From contig DQDL01000087.1 in NCBI GenBank assembly GCA_003533405.1, positions 1 through 15,523 of the forward strand: a stretch of 15,523 nt of DNA. The letters are read 5' to 3'. Made by a program: the position numbers and the translations under genes. Position 1 is the stretch's first letter. The number at the start of each line of letters is the position of its first letter. Source of the stretch: Clostridiales bacterium. Lineage in GTDB: Bacteria > Bacillota > Clostridia > Oscillospirales > Oscillospiraceae. This document shows, piece after piece, positions 6,833 through 13,246 of this stretch. Below the pieces are notes generated by a model, which was not told the DNA's origin, searched no databases, and saw only the letters and a list, made by a program, of their open reading frames with translations.

Positions 6833-8158
6833 TCACTGATCTTCAGGCTCTACAAGGAAGGTGCCGTTCTTGTTCTTGCAGACGGCTATGTAGTAGATGA
6901 TAGCCAGCACGAAGAAGCCGAAGGCGATGCCTGCCAGAAGCAGAGACTGACCTGCAACTGCGCTGTAGATGGAAGCAGCGGCAACGAGGATGCAGAACGG
7001 GATGCCGAGGTAGCCGAGCCACTTGGGGCACTTGTAGGGGCGAGGCATGTCGGGCTGATCCTTGCTGAGCTTGATCCAAGAAGCGAAGCAGCACAGAGCC
7101 ATGAATGCAGAGCCGATGCCTGCGATGACAACGATAACTGCAACAGAGCCCATGAGGGTCAGTGCGATACCGATGACGGAGGTGACGAGAAGTGCGTTCA
7201 TCGGGGTGCCGTTCTTGTCGAGCTTGCCGAGGAAGCCGGGCAGGCACTTGCAGCGTGCAAGAGCGTAGGTCTGACGGGACTGGCCGATGATGATGCCGTT
7301 AAGGGATGCGGCAAGGCCGATCATGGCGATGACGATGAACACGATGCTCATGGTGGAGCCTTCGCCGAACAGGTGGTTGATGACATTTGCAACGGGAGCG
7401 TCGTTCTTAAGGATCTCCTCCTTGGGCAGAGCTGCTGCGGTGGTGATGAGCATCAGCATGCCGCCGACGAGCAGAGTGAAGATACCGACGATGAAGCCCT
7501 TGGGGATATCCTTGGACGGGTTCTTGCATTCCTCTGCGCCCATGCCGCCTGCCTCAAATGCGAGGAAGAACCATACTGCGTAGGGGATAGCGACGAAGAT
7601 GCCCTTTACGCCGCCGAGGTCGCCCATCTTGCCGAGCAGGCTGAAGTCTGCGTGGGGAAGGCCGATGCAAGCGTACAGCACGACGCCTGCAACACCGATG
7701 ACGGTGACGATAAGGCCGATGGTCTGGCCTGCCTCAATGCCTCTCATGTTTATAAACAGGAAGATGAGGTAAGCAACGACGGATGCGACGACCGCCGGGC
7801 ATACCGGGAACAGGGTGTGGACATATGCGCCGATAGCGATGCAGATACCGGGAGTGCAGAACAGCGACTCAACGAGATAGCTGAAGCCTGCAAAGAAGCC
7901 TGCGCCTCTGCCGAATGCCTTCTCGGTGTAGGCTGCCGGGCCTGCGGAGCTGGGGATAGCGGTCGCAAGCTCTGCGAACATGAATGCGAAGGGGATGTAG
8001 AACAAAATTGCGATGCCCATTGCGATGAGAGCGCCGACAAAGTTGGTCTCGCTGAAGATGTAGTTCCAGCCGTAGTAGCTGCCGGAAATAACTGCACCGA
8101 CGGCGACTGCCCATATACCGGCTGCGGTCAGGGCTTTTTTAAGTTTGTTGTCTTCCAA
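6833..8158 (-). CDS. APC-superfamily permease resembling ethanolamine permeases
   Basis: This 441-residue polytopic membrane protein has about 12 hydrophobic helices. The first helix contains AVAVGAVISGSYYGWNY, and the next ones AIPSSAGPAAYTEKAFG and GFFAGFSYLVESLFCTPGICIAIGAYV, which resemble the EAT (ethanolamine transporter) branch of the amino-acid/polyamine/organocation superfamily. A later GGMGAEECKNPSKDIPKG motif is typical of APC permeases. The start is TTG at 8158, 9 bases after AAGGAGG (8168-8174); no nearby ATG is in frame. It lies 63 bases after the TIM-barrel gene and upstream of the kinase. A cationic or zwitterionic amine or amino-alcohol substrate is the natural guess, but the neighbouring FGGY kinase and dehydrogenases argue for something polyol-like as well. 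There are no eut genes in the window. Confidence 0.88.
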   Translation of the reverse strand: MEDNKLKKALTAAGIWAVAVGAVISGSYYGWNYIFSETNFVGALIAMGIAILFYIPFAFMFAELATAIPSSAGPAAYTEKAFGRGAGFFAGFSYLVESLFCTPGICIAIGAYVHTLFPVCPAVVASVVAYLIFLFINMRGIEAGQTIGLIVTVIGVAGVVLYACIGLPHADFSLLGKMGDLGGVKGIFVAIPYAVWFFLAFEAGGMGAEECKNPSKDIPKGFIVGIFTLLVGGMLMLITTAAALPKEEILKNDAPVANVINHLFGEGSTMSIVFIVIAMIGLAASLNGIIIGQSRQTYALARCKCLPGFLGKLDKNGTPMNALLVTSVIGIALTLMGSVAVIVVIAGIGSAFMALCCFASWIKLSKDQPDMPRPYKCPKWLGYLGIPFCILVAAASIYSAVAGQSLLLAGIAFGFFVLAIIYYIAVCKNKNGTFLVEPEDQ

Positions 8159-8167
8159 TTGGTGGGT

Positions 8168-8174
8168 CCTCCTT
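8168..8174 (-). promoter_or_regulatory. Strong RBS supporting a TTG start for the permease
   Basis: AAGGAGG (minus strand) is 9 bases upstream of TTG at 8158. It fixes the start despite the non-ATG codon. Confidence 0.85.
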
Positions 8175-8221
8175 ATTATCCTTTTTACTTTCTATTGTAA
8201 CCGCTGTCCAAGCGGCTTACA

Positions 8222-8896
8222 TTACTTTTTTGCCATGTAATCGGCAACTGCCTGGAGGTTGGTGCGGAAGTCGCCGTCTGCAACGAACTTCTTCTCAAAC
8301 AGAGCAGAGCCCATGGTGAAGGTCCAGGGTCCGATATCGAACATGGTGTCGATGCGGCCGTAGCTGTTGATAGAGCCTGCGATGCAGATCTTTGCGTCAA
8401 CTGCCTTGCAGAAGTCGTATGCCAGCTTCTCGCCGTCGACGACATGACGGTAAGCAAGGATATCAAAGCCGGTGATGCCCTTTGCCATCAGATCCTTTGC
8501 GTTCTGGATAATTTCCTCGTTGGTGCCCTCGAGGATGCTGGGGCTGCCGGAGACCTTGCCGACGAAGGGCAGATACTCCATGCCGTTGTCCTTGAGAAGC
8601 TTTGCGACGGAATCGTAGTAAATGGTGCCCATGAGGTAATCGAAGCCGCAGTCGATAGCGGTCTGAGCGCCGTCAAGGCAGCTTGCCTCGTCATAGGTGA
8701 CGACCTCGAGGAAGGTGGTCTTGCCTGCGGCCTTCATTGCGCCTGCCAGAGCCTTCATCTCGTCCTTGGGAAGGCCGACATTCTTAAAGCCCCAGAACTT
8801 GACCTCTTCAATGTCCTTGCACTGCTCGAACACCTCGGCGGCATTCTTTACGGTGACATCGTGATGGGTCAGCATTATGATAATTTCAGGTCTCAT
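8222..8896 (-). CDS. TIM-barrel protein of unknown function (phosphate-binding barrel type)
   Basis: This 224-residue soluble protein has an alternating strand/helix pattern that fits a (beta/alpha)8 barrel. It opens with RPEIIIMLTHHDVTV, has FVGKVSGSPSIL (a lysine that might be catalytic) and FDILAYRH, and ends with ICIAGSINSYGRIDTMFD followed by FTMGSALFEKKF. The ending resembles the standard phosphate-binding motif of ribulose-phosphate-binding barrels such as HisA and NanE, so a phosphorylated sugar-like substrate is plausible, for an isomerase, epimerase or aldolase activity. I cannot place it in a named family. The ATG at 8896 is preferred over a TTG at 8917, because AAGGAG lies about 10 bases before it and the fold starts there. 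It is the first gene of the minus-strand operon, with a good promoter at 8972-9000. Confidence 0.82.
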   Translation of the reverse strand: MRPEIIIMLTHHDVTVKNAAEVFEQCKDIEEVKFWGFKNVGLPKDEMKALAGAMKAAGKTTFLEVVTYDEASCLDGAQTAIDCGFDYLMGTIYYDSVAKLLKDNGMEYLPFVGKVSGSPSILEGTNEEIIQNAKDLMAKGITGFDILAYRHVVDGEKLAYDFCKAVDAKICIAGSINSYGRIDTMFDIGPWTFTMGSALFEKKFVADGDFRTNLQAVADYMAKK

Positions 8897-8936
8897 TTTC
8901 AGGTTTCTCCTTTGCAAAAATGATGTGTTTTGGTCT

Positions 8937-8951
8937 TACGGCTGCGCCGTA
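8937..8951 (-). other. Small leader hairpin before the TIM-barrel gene
   Basis: A 6-bp stem with a 3-base loop lies between the predicted transcription start and the RBS. It might affect leader folding or mRNA stability; no riboswitch class is recognisable. Confidence 0.4.
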
Positions 8952-8971
8952 TTCCCTGTTAAGACATTTAT

Positions 8972-9000
8972 ATTTTAGAGCAACTTTTTCTCAGTGTAAA
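8972..9000 (-). promoter_or_regulatory. Sigma-A type promoter of the catabolic operon
   Basis: On the minus strand, a -35 box TTTACA (9000-8995), a 17-base spacer and a -10 box TAAAAT (8977-8972). Unlike the three Pho-type promoters it has ordinary -35/-10 spacing and no upstream 11-bp TTTACA repeat, so control by the DeoR regulator rather than by phosphate is more likely. Confidence 0.75.
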
Positions 9001-9281
9001 CGCAGAATTTGCACGCAAAAAGCGCTGCAAACGCTTGACTTATCAAGCATTTTTGACTTTTGCGCAAAACACGCAATTTTTTAGAAAAACTGCGTGTTTT
9101 CAGTCCGTTCATTTTTGCAATTTAACTAAATCCGACCGCTCAATTTCTACAAATTCGGTCGTCAAAAAAATGTCATTCTCTTGATTTTTCTGTCAAAATA
9201 TTTCCTTGAATGTAAGTGCATAGAAAACTGCGCAAATTTCGCCGCCGCATGGGCGTTTTCGCTGCCCCAACAGAGCAAAGA
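9001..9281. other. AT-rich intergenic control region with several inverted repeats
   Basis: No gene is seen here. It holds a 16-base palindrome (GCTTGA at 9033-9038 with TCAAGC at 9043-9048) upstream of the operon promoter, overlapped by a 12-of-14 match to a CcpA cre-like half-palindrome (9026-9039). There is also a 10-bp inverted repeat (9066-9075 with 9091-9100) and a bulged 11-bp hairpin (9133-9138 and 9142-9146 with 9151-9161). These are candidate operator sites for the DeoR regulator and for catabolite control. All are inferred from symmetry only. Confidence 0.5.
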
Positions 9282-9307
9282 ATCCCCGACGGCAAGCCGT
9301 CGGGGAT
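9282..9307 (-). terminator. Terminator after the AraM-like dehydrogenase gene
   Basis: A perfect 11-bp GC-rich stem (9282-9292 with 9297-9307, loop CAAG) lies 16 bases after the dehydrogenase stop. The T-rich tail on the minus strand is short and interrupted. It separates this pair of genes from the TIM-barrel operon. Confidence 0.75.
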
Positions 9308-9323
9308 ACCGATCGTTATATGA

Positions 9324-10571
9324 TCATTCGCCGAAATCGAGAACTCTGCGCATGCGGATGAGGGTATTGCGGTTTCTGATGGCCGAGGACACGGCGAGCA
9401 TCTCGTCGGCAAGCTCGGGCTTGATGCCGATGTGCTCGGGCAGGTACTTGCAGCCGCAGGCCTTGTACAGTGCCTCCATCTCCTCTGCCGAGGGCAGCTT
9501 ATTTATCATGTCCCTTATCTCGTCCCAGTGGTCGACGATGTTCTGCGGGTCAAATGTGCCGAGGACATCGTTTGCATTCTCCTTGATGATTCCCGGGGCA
9601 AGGCGGTCGCCGAACTTTTCTCTTATCCACTCCTCGCTCAGAGGCTCAAACTTCTTTGCCTTGGGCGTGGGGAGAGATGCCAGACGGTGGTACTCCTTGA
9701 TGCACAGGTAGGTGCCGACGCCGACGCATTCGCCGTGGATGCCCTCGGCCTCCTCAAAGCGGGGCGGGTGCATCTCGACAAGGTGGGCGGCAAGGTGCTC
9801 TGCGCCGGAGGCCGCTCTGGAGTGATTAAGAAGCTGCATGGTAAGTCCCGACTCCATCTGAGCCATTGTCATGGCCTCGTGATCGACCTCGCCGGTCTTG
9901 GCGAGCTTATCGGCAGCGTCACGCATGATTTTCAGCGCATGCTCTGCCAGATCGCACACCTTGGGGCAGAAATACTCGTCTGCGACCATGTGCGAGACCT
10001 TCCAGTCGAACACGGAAATGTACTTGGACAGAATGTCGTTTATGCCGCTGGAGACAAGGCGCATGGGGGCGCCCTTTATGATGTCAAGGTCGGTCACAAC
10101 GAGGGTGGGAGCGCACATGGGGGTCGACTTCTTCTGGCCGTTGATGATAGCCGAGCAGATGTTGGCGGTGAAGCCGTCGGACGATGCAAGCGTGGGTATC
10201 GCAACAAAGGGGATGCCCAGCTTATATGCCGGATAGCGGCCGAAGTCCATGATGGTGCCCGCACCGTAGGCGACGATGACCTCGGGATCATTGAGCTTCT
10301 TCATCATGTCCTCGATGAGCGTATCCTCGGCTCTCAGTCCCTGAGCCTCGAGCACTATCTCCTGATCGGCGGCGACATGCTTGCCCTCGGTGAGCTTATA
10401 AATGACCGAGTCGTACACAACGGCACGCTTTTTGCCCGCAAGGCCGACATCGGCCATGTACTTTTCAAAGTTGTTGATAGCACCGTACTCTACGACGACC
10501 ATCTTCGTTTCAAGCTCGTGGTCTCTGCCGCACCCGCACAGGCCGGCGTATTTGGCACAATCCATTATCAT
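9324..10571 (-). CDS. AraM-like sn-glycerol-1-phosphate dehydrogenase family protein
   Basis: This 415-residue protein has the metal-dependent NAD(P) dehydrogenase fold (AraM/EgsA branch). The nucleotide loop is VAYGAGTIMDFGRY (GAGT at 103-106), the substrate loop is IPTLASSDGFTANICSAI (125-142), and likely metal ligands are D179 (SGINDILSKY), H259 (SGAEHLAAH) and H279 (GIHGECVGVG). The N-terminus has C5, C12-x-C14-G and H18; a C-x-C-G-x-x-H pattern recurs in AraM-like proteins as I recall them. Family members interconvert dihydroxyacetone phosphate and glycerol-1-phosphate. Length and motifs fit AraM better than the 482-residue paralogue in this window does. The ATG at 10571 is 9 bases after GAGG, which overlaps the stop of the flavin-reductase gene, so the two are cotranscribed. 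The exact substrate here is inferred. Confidence 0.88.
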   Translation of the reverse strand: MIMDCAKYAGLCGCGRDHELETKMVVVEYGAINNFEKYMADVGLAGKKRAVVYDSVIYKLTEGKHVAADQEIVLEAQGLRAEDTLIEDMMKKLNDPEVIVAYGAGTIMDFGRYPAYKLGIPFVAIPTLASSDGFTANICSAIINGQKKSTPMCAPTLVVTDLDIIKGAPMRLVSSGINDILSKYISVFDWKVSHMVADEYFCPKVCDLAEHALKIMRDAADKLAKTGEVDHEAMTMAQMESGLTMQLLNHSRAASGAEHLAAHLVEMHPPRFEEAEGIHGECVGVGTYLCIKEYHRLASLPTPKAKKFEPLSEEWIREKFGDRLAPGIIKENANDVLGTFDPQNIVDHWDEIRDMINKLPSAEEMEALYKACGCKYLPEHIGIKPELADEMLAVSSAIRNRNTLIRMRRVLDFGE

Positions 10572-10582
10572 AGCAATTTACC

Positions 10583-11083
10583 TCACATTTCTACCGTATC
10601 TAATTTGCCGTAGCCGTTTATCGCAAACAGCTGCTTTTTGCTTTCGTCTCCGTAAACTTCAACGACATCGGCGATGAAGAAGGTGTGGTCGCCGACGGCG
10701 ACAGTGTCGCTCAGGCGGCACTCGAAAACCACCTTGCTGGCCTCCACGACCTTGGGAGCTATCGCCTTGGCGTCGACAAGTCCGATACCGAGCTTTGCTG
10801 CCTTGTCTGTATCTCTGCCCGAGCAGCGGCCGCACTCAAGCGCCTTCTGCTTCATCGTTTCGTCAACAAGGTTGAGCGCAAACTCGCCTGCCGCGCGGAT
10901 ATTGCCGCCGCTGAAGCCCTTGTTGCTCAGGCATGCGCCTATTTTGACGGGATGATTGCTCAGATATGTCCACCACGACACCGCCATAAGATTTGTTCTG
11001 CCCGTTTCGTCAACGGACGACAGCAGAGCGAACGGTGCCGGGCTTGTCATTTTCTGAGCCTGTCCGATAGTGAGCTGTTCCAT
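10583..11083 (-). CDS. Flavin-reductase-domain (FMN-binding split barrel) protein
   Basis: This 166-residue soluble protein is of the flavin reductase-like/DIM6-NTAB type. It has the opening SPAPFALLSSVDETGRTNLMAVSWW (residues 14-38), then PVKIGACL, a GNIRAAGEFALNLV segment and a C-terminal GDHTFFIADVVEVYGD strand, as in FMN-binding split barrels. Such proteins bind FMN and act as NAD(P)H:flavin oxidoreductases or electron-transfer partners. The ATG at 11083 is preferred because GGAGG (11091-11095) is 7 bases away; the ATG at 11089 is only one base from it. It is the first gene of a two-gene operon with the AraM-like dehydrogenase and is divergent from the DeoR regulator. Why a flavin protein accompanies a dehydrogenase is unclear; it may recycle reduced nicotinamide or act on an unsaturated intermediate. 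Confidence 0.88.
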   Translation of the reverse strand: MEQLTIGQAQKMTSPAPFALLSSVDETGRTNLMAVSWWTYLSNHPVKIGACLSNKGFSGGNIRAAGEFALNLVDETMKQKALECGRCSGRDTDKAAKLGIGLVDAKAIAPKVVEASKVVFECRLSDTVAVGDHTFFIADVVEVYGDESKKQLFAINGYGKLDTVEM

Positions 11084-11114
11084 AATCATACCTCCGTTTA
11101 AGAAAGTTCACCTA

Positions 11115-11143
11115 ATTTTATAATAAGTATACCTTTTGCGCAA
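11115..11143 (-). promoter_or_regulatory. Promoter of the flavin-reductase/dehydrogenase pair
   Basis: On the minus strand, TTGCGC (11143-11138), 17 bases, then TAAAAT (11120-11115), about 30 bases before the gene. The spacer contains AATAAGTATAC (11122-11132), repeated as AATAATTATAC exactly 50 bp away in the divergent promoter. Confidence 0.6.
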
Positions 11144-11167
11144 GCTAAATATAATTCAAAAAAAATC

Positions 11168-11197
11168 TTGAAATAATTATACGATTTGTGGTATATT
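11168..11197 (+). promoter_or_regulatory. Promoter of the DeoR-type regulator gene
   Basis: TTGAAA (11168-11173), 18 bases, then TATATT (11192-11197). This would leave a long leader of about 235 bases before the TTG start. The spacer contains the AATAATTATAC repeat (11172-11182), a possible operator. Confidence 0.55.
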
Positions 11198-11288
11198 GTT
11201 CACTATGAAAAAATGCGCACTTCGCCGAGTTTCAGCTGCACATCTTATATATTATTCGGCAGCCAAAGTATTGTCAACCGTGCGAAAT

Positions 11289-11345
11289 CGAGCGAAAACG
11301 AGTGCTTGCACAGCTTAGAGGATTTTTGCGTGTTTCGCTCGTTTT
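11289..11345 (+). other. Terminator-like inverted repeat in the DeoR leader
   Basis: A 9-bp perfect stem (11289-11297 with 11333-11341) is followed by five T, with two more T-runs soon after. The 35-base loop is large for a simple terminator, so an attenuator is only a possibility. Confidence 0.4.
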
Positions 11346-11426
11346 TGGCGTTTTTTGAGCGTTTTTTCTTGGTGGATATCGACAAAATCCACAAATCATT
11401 TTTTACACAGCCAAACTATCAGCATC

Positions 11427-11430
11427 GGAG
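11427..11430 (+). promoter_or_regulatory. RBS supporting a TTG start for the DeoR regulator
   Basis: GGAG lies 8 bases before TTG at 11439. The upstream in-frame ATG at 11355 would add 28 residues that do not belong to the DeoR fold. Confidence 0.75.
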
Positions 11431-11438
11431 TGATACAC

Positions 11439-12194
11439 TTGAAAACCGCAGTAAGAGAGCAAAGGATCATCAGCATCCTCGAAAGTCGGGGCGAAATGTC
11501 GGTCAACGAGCTGGGCGCCATTCTCAATATTTCCGTGTCAACTCTGCGCAAGCAGCTTGCGGATATGCAGGAGAAAAAGCTCATTATCCGCACCTACGGA
11601 GGCGTAATGAGCATAAATCCCGTGCCGGACGAGACCTTCGACAGCAAGCTCCATAAGAATGTCAATGAAAAGCGCCGCATCGCCACCAAGGCCCGCTCGC
11701 TGATAAAAAGCGGCGACTCGCTGTCTCTTGGCAGCGGTACGACGGTCTATGCGCTGAGCAACCTGCTCGATGACCTCGACTCGGCCGAGATATACACGAA
11801 CTCCATGCAGGCCGCCGAGTATCTTGCCAACTGGGCGATACTCAACACCCACATCTGCGGCGGCATAATACGAAGCGCAACGGGTACCATCATCGGCAGC
11901 GAGGCGTACAACTTCTTTAATAATATCGATGTAGACTACGCCTTCATAAGCTGCGACGCCGTTGACGACAACGGCATCGTATACAGCGACAATCTCGCCG
12001 TTGCCACGGTCGAGCGTGCCGTTTTGCGCAACGCAAGAAAGAAATATGTCCTGTGCGATTCGACAAAGTTCGGCAAAAGCTCCGTTGCGAGCATCGCAGA
12101 CCTTGCCGACTGCGAGGCGGTCATCACCGGCACCGAGGCAAAGTCCGTCACCGAAAACCTCAAGTTTAGAGGCGTAAACATCATCTTTGCTTAA
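11439..12194 (+). CDS. DeoR-family transcriptional regulator
   Basis: This 251-residue repressor-type protein has an N-terminal helix-turn-helix (REQRIISILESRGEMSVNEL, then ISVSTLRKQLADMQEKKLIIRTYGG, about residues 5-52) and a C-terminal DeoR sensor domain. The sensor domain shows SLGSGTTVYALSNLL, NSMQAA, ICGGIIRSATGTIIG, a DYAFISCDAVDDNGIVY segment, and CDSTKFGKSS near the end. DeoR sensor domains usually bind a phosphorylated sugar or polyol made by a kinase of the same pathway, which fits the FGGY kinase here. The start is TTG at 11439, supported by GGAG 8 bases upstream. It is divergent from the flavin-reductase/dehydrogenase pair and probably controls that pair and the minus-strand catabolic operon. 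No terminator is visible after it; the HAD phosphatase gene has its own promoter. Confidence 0.92.
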   Translation: MKTAVREQRIISILESRGEMSVNELGAILNISVSTLRKQLADMQEKKLIIRTYGGVMSINPVPDETFDSKLHKNVNEKRRIATKARSLIKSGDSLSLGSGTTVYALSNLLDDLDSAEIYTNSMQAAEYLANWAILNTHICGGIIRSATGTIIGSEAYNFFNNIDVDYAFISCDAVDDNGIVYSDNLAVATVERAVLRNARKKYVLCDSTKFGKSSVASIADLADCEAVITGTEAKSVTENLKFRGVNIIFA

Positions 12195-12206
12195 AACATC
12201 GGCATT

Positions 12207-12261
12207 TTTACACTCTTTTTACACATTTGCTCTGTTGCGCTTTACAAAAATGCGGTAATAT
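12207..12261 (+). promoter_or_regulatory. Pho-box type promoter of the HAD phosphatase
   Basis: TTTACA at 12207-12212, 12218-12223 and 12241-12246, followed after 9 bases by TAATAT at 12256-12261. Box spacing is identical to the promoters at 134-188 and 13136-13190. The 9-base gap ends in GG, as in the other two. Confidence 0.75.
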
Positions 12262-12276
12262 AGGGCCATGAGAGAG

Positions 12277-12282
12277 AAAGGA
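12277..12282 (+). promoter_or_regulatory. RBS supporting a TTG start for the HAD phosphatase
   Basis: AAAGGA lies 9 bases before TTG at 12292. The in-frame ATG at 12268 has only a weak AGGG three bases upstream and lies very close to the predicted transcription start. Confidence 0.6.
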
Positions 12283-12291
12283 TGTGATAAT

Positions 12292-13080
12292 TTGATAGAT
12301 TTTAACGCAAAAAAGGGTTTTATCTGCGATATGGACGGTGTCATCTACCACGGCAACCGCATTCTGCCGGGTGTGGTGGAGTTTATAGACTGGCTCAAGG
12401 CAAACGACAAGGGCTATCTGTTTTTGACCAACAACAGCGGCTGCACGCCCAAGGAGCTCAATCAAAAGCTTGCACGCATGGGGCTCGATGTCCCGGAGGA
12501 GCACTTTTACACGAGCGCACTTGCAACTGCTGCGTTTATAAAGGAGCAGTCCCCGGGCTGCTCGGCATATGTCATAGGTGAGGCGGGACTATTAAACGCC
12601 CTGTACGATGCGGGCATCACAATGAACGATGTCAATCCCGACTATGTCATCGTCGGCGAGGGCAAGGCGTATTCGCTGGACACCCTCACGAGGGCGACGA
12701 ACCTTGTTATGGCCGGCGCTAAGCTCATCGGCGCTAATTCCGATATCTCGGGTCCTATCGAGAACGGCATCGCACCGGCATGCCGTGCGCTCATTGCGCC
12801 CATCGAGATGGCGACCGGCACGGAGGCGTATTTCTGCGGAAAGCCGAACCCGCTCATGATGCGCACGGGGCTCAAGATCCTCGGCTGCCACTCGGGCGAG
12901 GCGGTTATGATTGGCGACCGCATGGACACCGATGTCATTTCCGGCATGGAAAGCGGTATGTCCACGGTGCTCGTTATGTCCGGCATTTCCACCCGCAAGA
13001 CGCTTGAGCACTTTGCCTACCGCCCGACGATGGTACTCGACGGCGTGGGCGATATTGTTAAGTTGGCAAACGCAAAGTAA
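12292..13080 (+). CDS. HAD-IIA (NagD/AraL-like) phosphatase
   Basis: This 262-residue hydrolase of the haloacid dehalogenase superfamily, subclass IIA, has motif I CDMDGVIYHG (nucleophile D13, acid/base D15), motif II LTNNSG (T46), the lysine K184 in FCGKPNP, and motif IV MIGDRMDTDVISGMESG (207-223). A C2 cap domain lies between motifs II and III, which is the NagD/AraL/4-nitrophenylphosphatase arrangement. Members remove phosphate from small sugar or glycolytic phosphoesters, often with broad specificity. The start is probably TTG at 12292; ATG at 12268 would add eight residues. Its promoter has the Pho-type grid, so phosphate starvation probably induces it to release phosphate from metabolites. 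It also sits beside the dehydrogenase cluster, and AraL and AraM genes are neighbours in Bacillus subtilis, so a metabolic link is possible. Confidence 0.9.
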   Translation: MIDFNAKKGFICDMDGVIYHGNRILPGVVEFIDWLKANDKGYLFLTNNSGCTPKELNQKLARMGLDVPEEHFYTSALATAAFIKEQSPGCSAYVIGEAGLLNALYDAGITMNDVNPDYVIVGEGKAYSLDTLTRATNLVMAGAKLIGANSDISGPIENGIAPACRALIAPIEMATGTEAYFCGKPNPLMMRTGLKILGCHSGEAVMIGDRMDTDVISGMESGMSTVLVMSGISTRKTLEHFAYRPTMVLDGVGDIVKLANAK

Positions 13081-13094
13081 AACATATATTTTTA

Positions 13095-13125
13095 GCCGCA
13101 GGGGCTCCCCCCTGCGGCAATTTTT
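13095..13125 (+). terminator. Intrinsic terminator after the HAD phosphatase
   Basis: A perfect 10-bp GC-rich stem (13095-13104 with 13109-13118, loop CTCC) is followed by a run of five T (13121-13125). It isolates the phosphatase unit from pstS. Confidence 0.92.
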
Positions 13126-13135
13126 ATGCTCCAAT

Positions 13136-13190
13136 CTTACAAACTCTTTACAAAAACACGGTATTAGCCTTTACGATACGGCGGTAATCT
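13136..13190 (+). promoter_or_regulatory. Pho-box type promoter of pstS
   Basis: CTTACA (13136-13141), TTTACA (13147-13152) and TTTACG (13170-13175), then after 9 bases TAATCT (13185-13190). Same grid as the promoters of the two-component operon and the HAD phosphatase. Presence before pstS is what ties the grid to phosphate control. Confidence 0.8.
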
Positions 13191-13246
13191 ATGACCGTAC
13201 CCAAGGAGAACATCCAAAAACGATTTTGTACAAAGGAGTATACAAA

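Noticed and set aside
6833..8158. Assignment of the permease as part of an ethanolamine-utilisation (eut) system
   Set aside because: No eutBC, microcompartment or eut regulatory genes are present; the neighbours are a sugar/polyol kinase and glycerol-phosphate-type dehydrogenases.
6833..8896. A fructoselysine-type (frl) operon because of an APC permease, a TIM-barrel protein and a kinase
   Set aside because: The kinase is FGGY rather than PfkB type and there is no SIS-domain deglycase in the window.
9432..10613. A 393-codon plus-strand open frame opposite the AraM-like dehydrogenase
   Set aside because: It is a shadow frame with cysteine- and valine-rich nonsense composition and no fold or RBS support.
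11205..11318. A possible 37-residue leader peptide starting near the DeoR transcription start
   Set aside because: No ribosome site; its ATG lies at or next to the predicted transcript start, and the composition shows no regulatory codon run.
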